A DNA stretch of 64,000 bases, taken from NCBI RefSeq assembly GCF_963678635.1, contig NC_087063.1, positions 14,515,006 to 14,579,005 of the forward strand. Reading direction: 5' to 3'. Below, in pieces: positions 63,818 through 64,000 of this stretch. Numbering within the stretch: the first letter of the stretch is position 1; each line of letters starts with the position of its first letter. The notes beneath the pieces are model-generated. The model saw nothing but the letters and a program-made list of their open reading frames with translations, was not told where the DNA came from and did no database searches. The translations under genes and the position numbers were made by a program. Source of the DNA: Symsagittifera roscoffensis (lineage: Eukaryota > Xenacoelomorpha > Acoela > Convolutidae).

Positions 63818-64000
63818 GAAGTTTTTGAGCATTGCGAAGTATCTCATGAATTAAATATAATGCAAAACCAAAAGCAGTTTTGCTTTTGAAAGCCGAGCGG
63901 TATAAGGACCCGACTTGAGAGCTCTCGATCGAAACGTTTGTTACACCAGAGTGTGCTGGGGTTCAAAACCTACCCCTGTCAGAACAGAAAAATCAAAATG

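Larger units (their letters stand above)
17219..64000 (+). repeat. tRNA-Leu(CAA) tandem array, main block
   Basis: Unbroken array of about 100 monomers, most spaced 470-475 bp. Exceptions are ~490 bp (18 bp duplication in L2), ~340 bp (fusion units), 634-636 bp (triple units), 411 bp at 33433-33844, and 445 bp ahead of 55707 and 59468. The array is cut by the window end inside a spacer, so its true length is greater. Neighbouring units carry shared private changes, which shows local unequal exchange or conversion. Confidence 0.93.

Noticed and set aside
10599-63889. Recurrent plus-strand reading frames of 60-149 codons (with a GWPSGLRRQTQENF-type core) in nearly every monomer
   Set aside because: The core is the forward translation of the tRNA gene and its flanks. 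Its conservation follows from repeat identity. Frames break freely in decayed units and no protein domain is recognisable.
6161-64000. CRISPR array because of regular repeats
   Set aside because: The period is ~471 bp, the repeats are whole monomers rather than 25-40 bp repeats with unique spacers, and the context is an animal genome.

Overview
The window looks like animal (metazoan) nuclear DNA, AT-rich and almost free of ordinary genes. Three things point to an animal: one spliced exon encoding a calcium-binding-type EGF domain joined to the start of a CUB domain (a tolloid/BMP1-like arrangement), intron-containing eukaryotic tRNA-Leu genes with Pol III-type internal promoters and oligo-T terminators, and remnants of a Ty3/gypsy-type LTR retrotransposon. 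I cannot name the species.

Layout. Positions 1-5.7 kb are AT-rich and non-coding. They hold several diverged copies of a minus-strand repeat whose head looks like a tRNA, one separate tRNA-like relic, and a diverged ~180 bp direct duplication. Positions 5759-6020 (minus strand) are the EGF-CUB exon. Its upstream intron runs directly into the array described next, so the array may lie inside an intron of that gene, in antisense orientation. From ~6161 to the window end (and beyond it) the DNA is a tandem array with a period of ~471 bp, interrupted by two related retrotransposon remnants (7167-10545 and 14232-17218).

The array. Every monomer carries a plus-strand tRNA-Leu(CAA) gene of ~103 bp including a 17-19 nt intron, a ~70 bp linker with nested inverted repeats, a second decayed tRNA-Leu-like unit (called L2 here), and a ~200 bp AT-rich spacer. 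I located 104 full-length tRNA-Leu units and 5 truncated ones. About 22 look structurally intact: acceptor, D, anticodon, variable and T arms pair, U33 and C56 are present, and an oligo-T run follows. The rest carry class-specific lesions that recur in register, giving higher-order repeats as in satellite DNA (for example 944, 1270, 1284, 1416, 1887 and ~2220 bp periods). Some classes have an altered anticodon (AAA or GAA).

The retrotransposon remnants contain parts of protease, reverse transcriptase and RNase H plus an unrecognised acidic C-terminal region. I see no integrase, LTR or primer-binding site. Both copies share several disabling lesions and an identical 3' junction with the array, so they were amplified together with the array rather than inserted independently.

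The unusual system here is this tRNA-Leu(CAA) megasatellite: a tRNA gene family evolving as a satellite, with functional-looking copies scattered among decayed ones, a fossil tRNA partner in every unit, and captured retrotransposon DNA co-amplified inside it.
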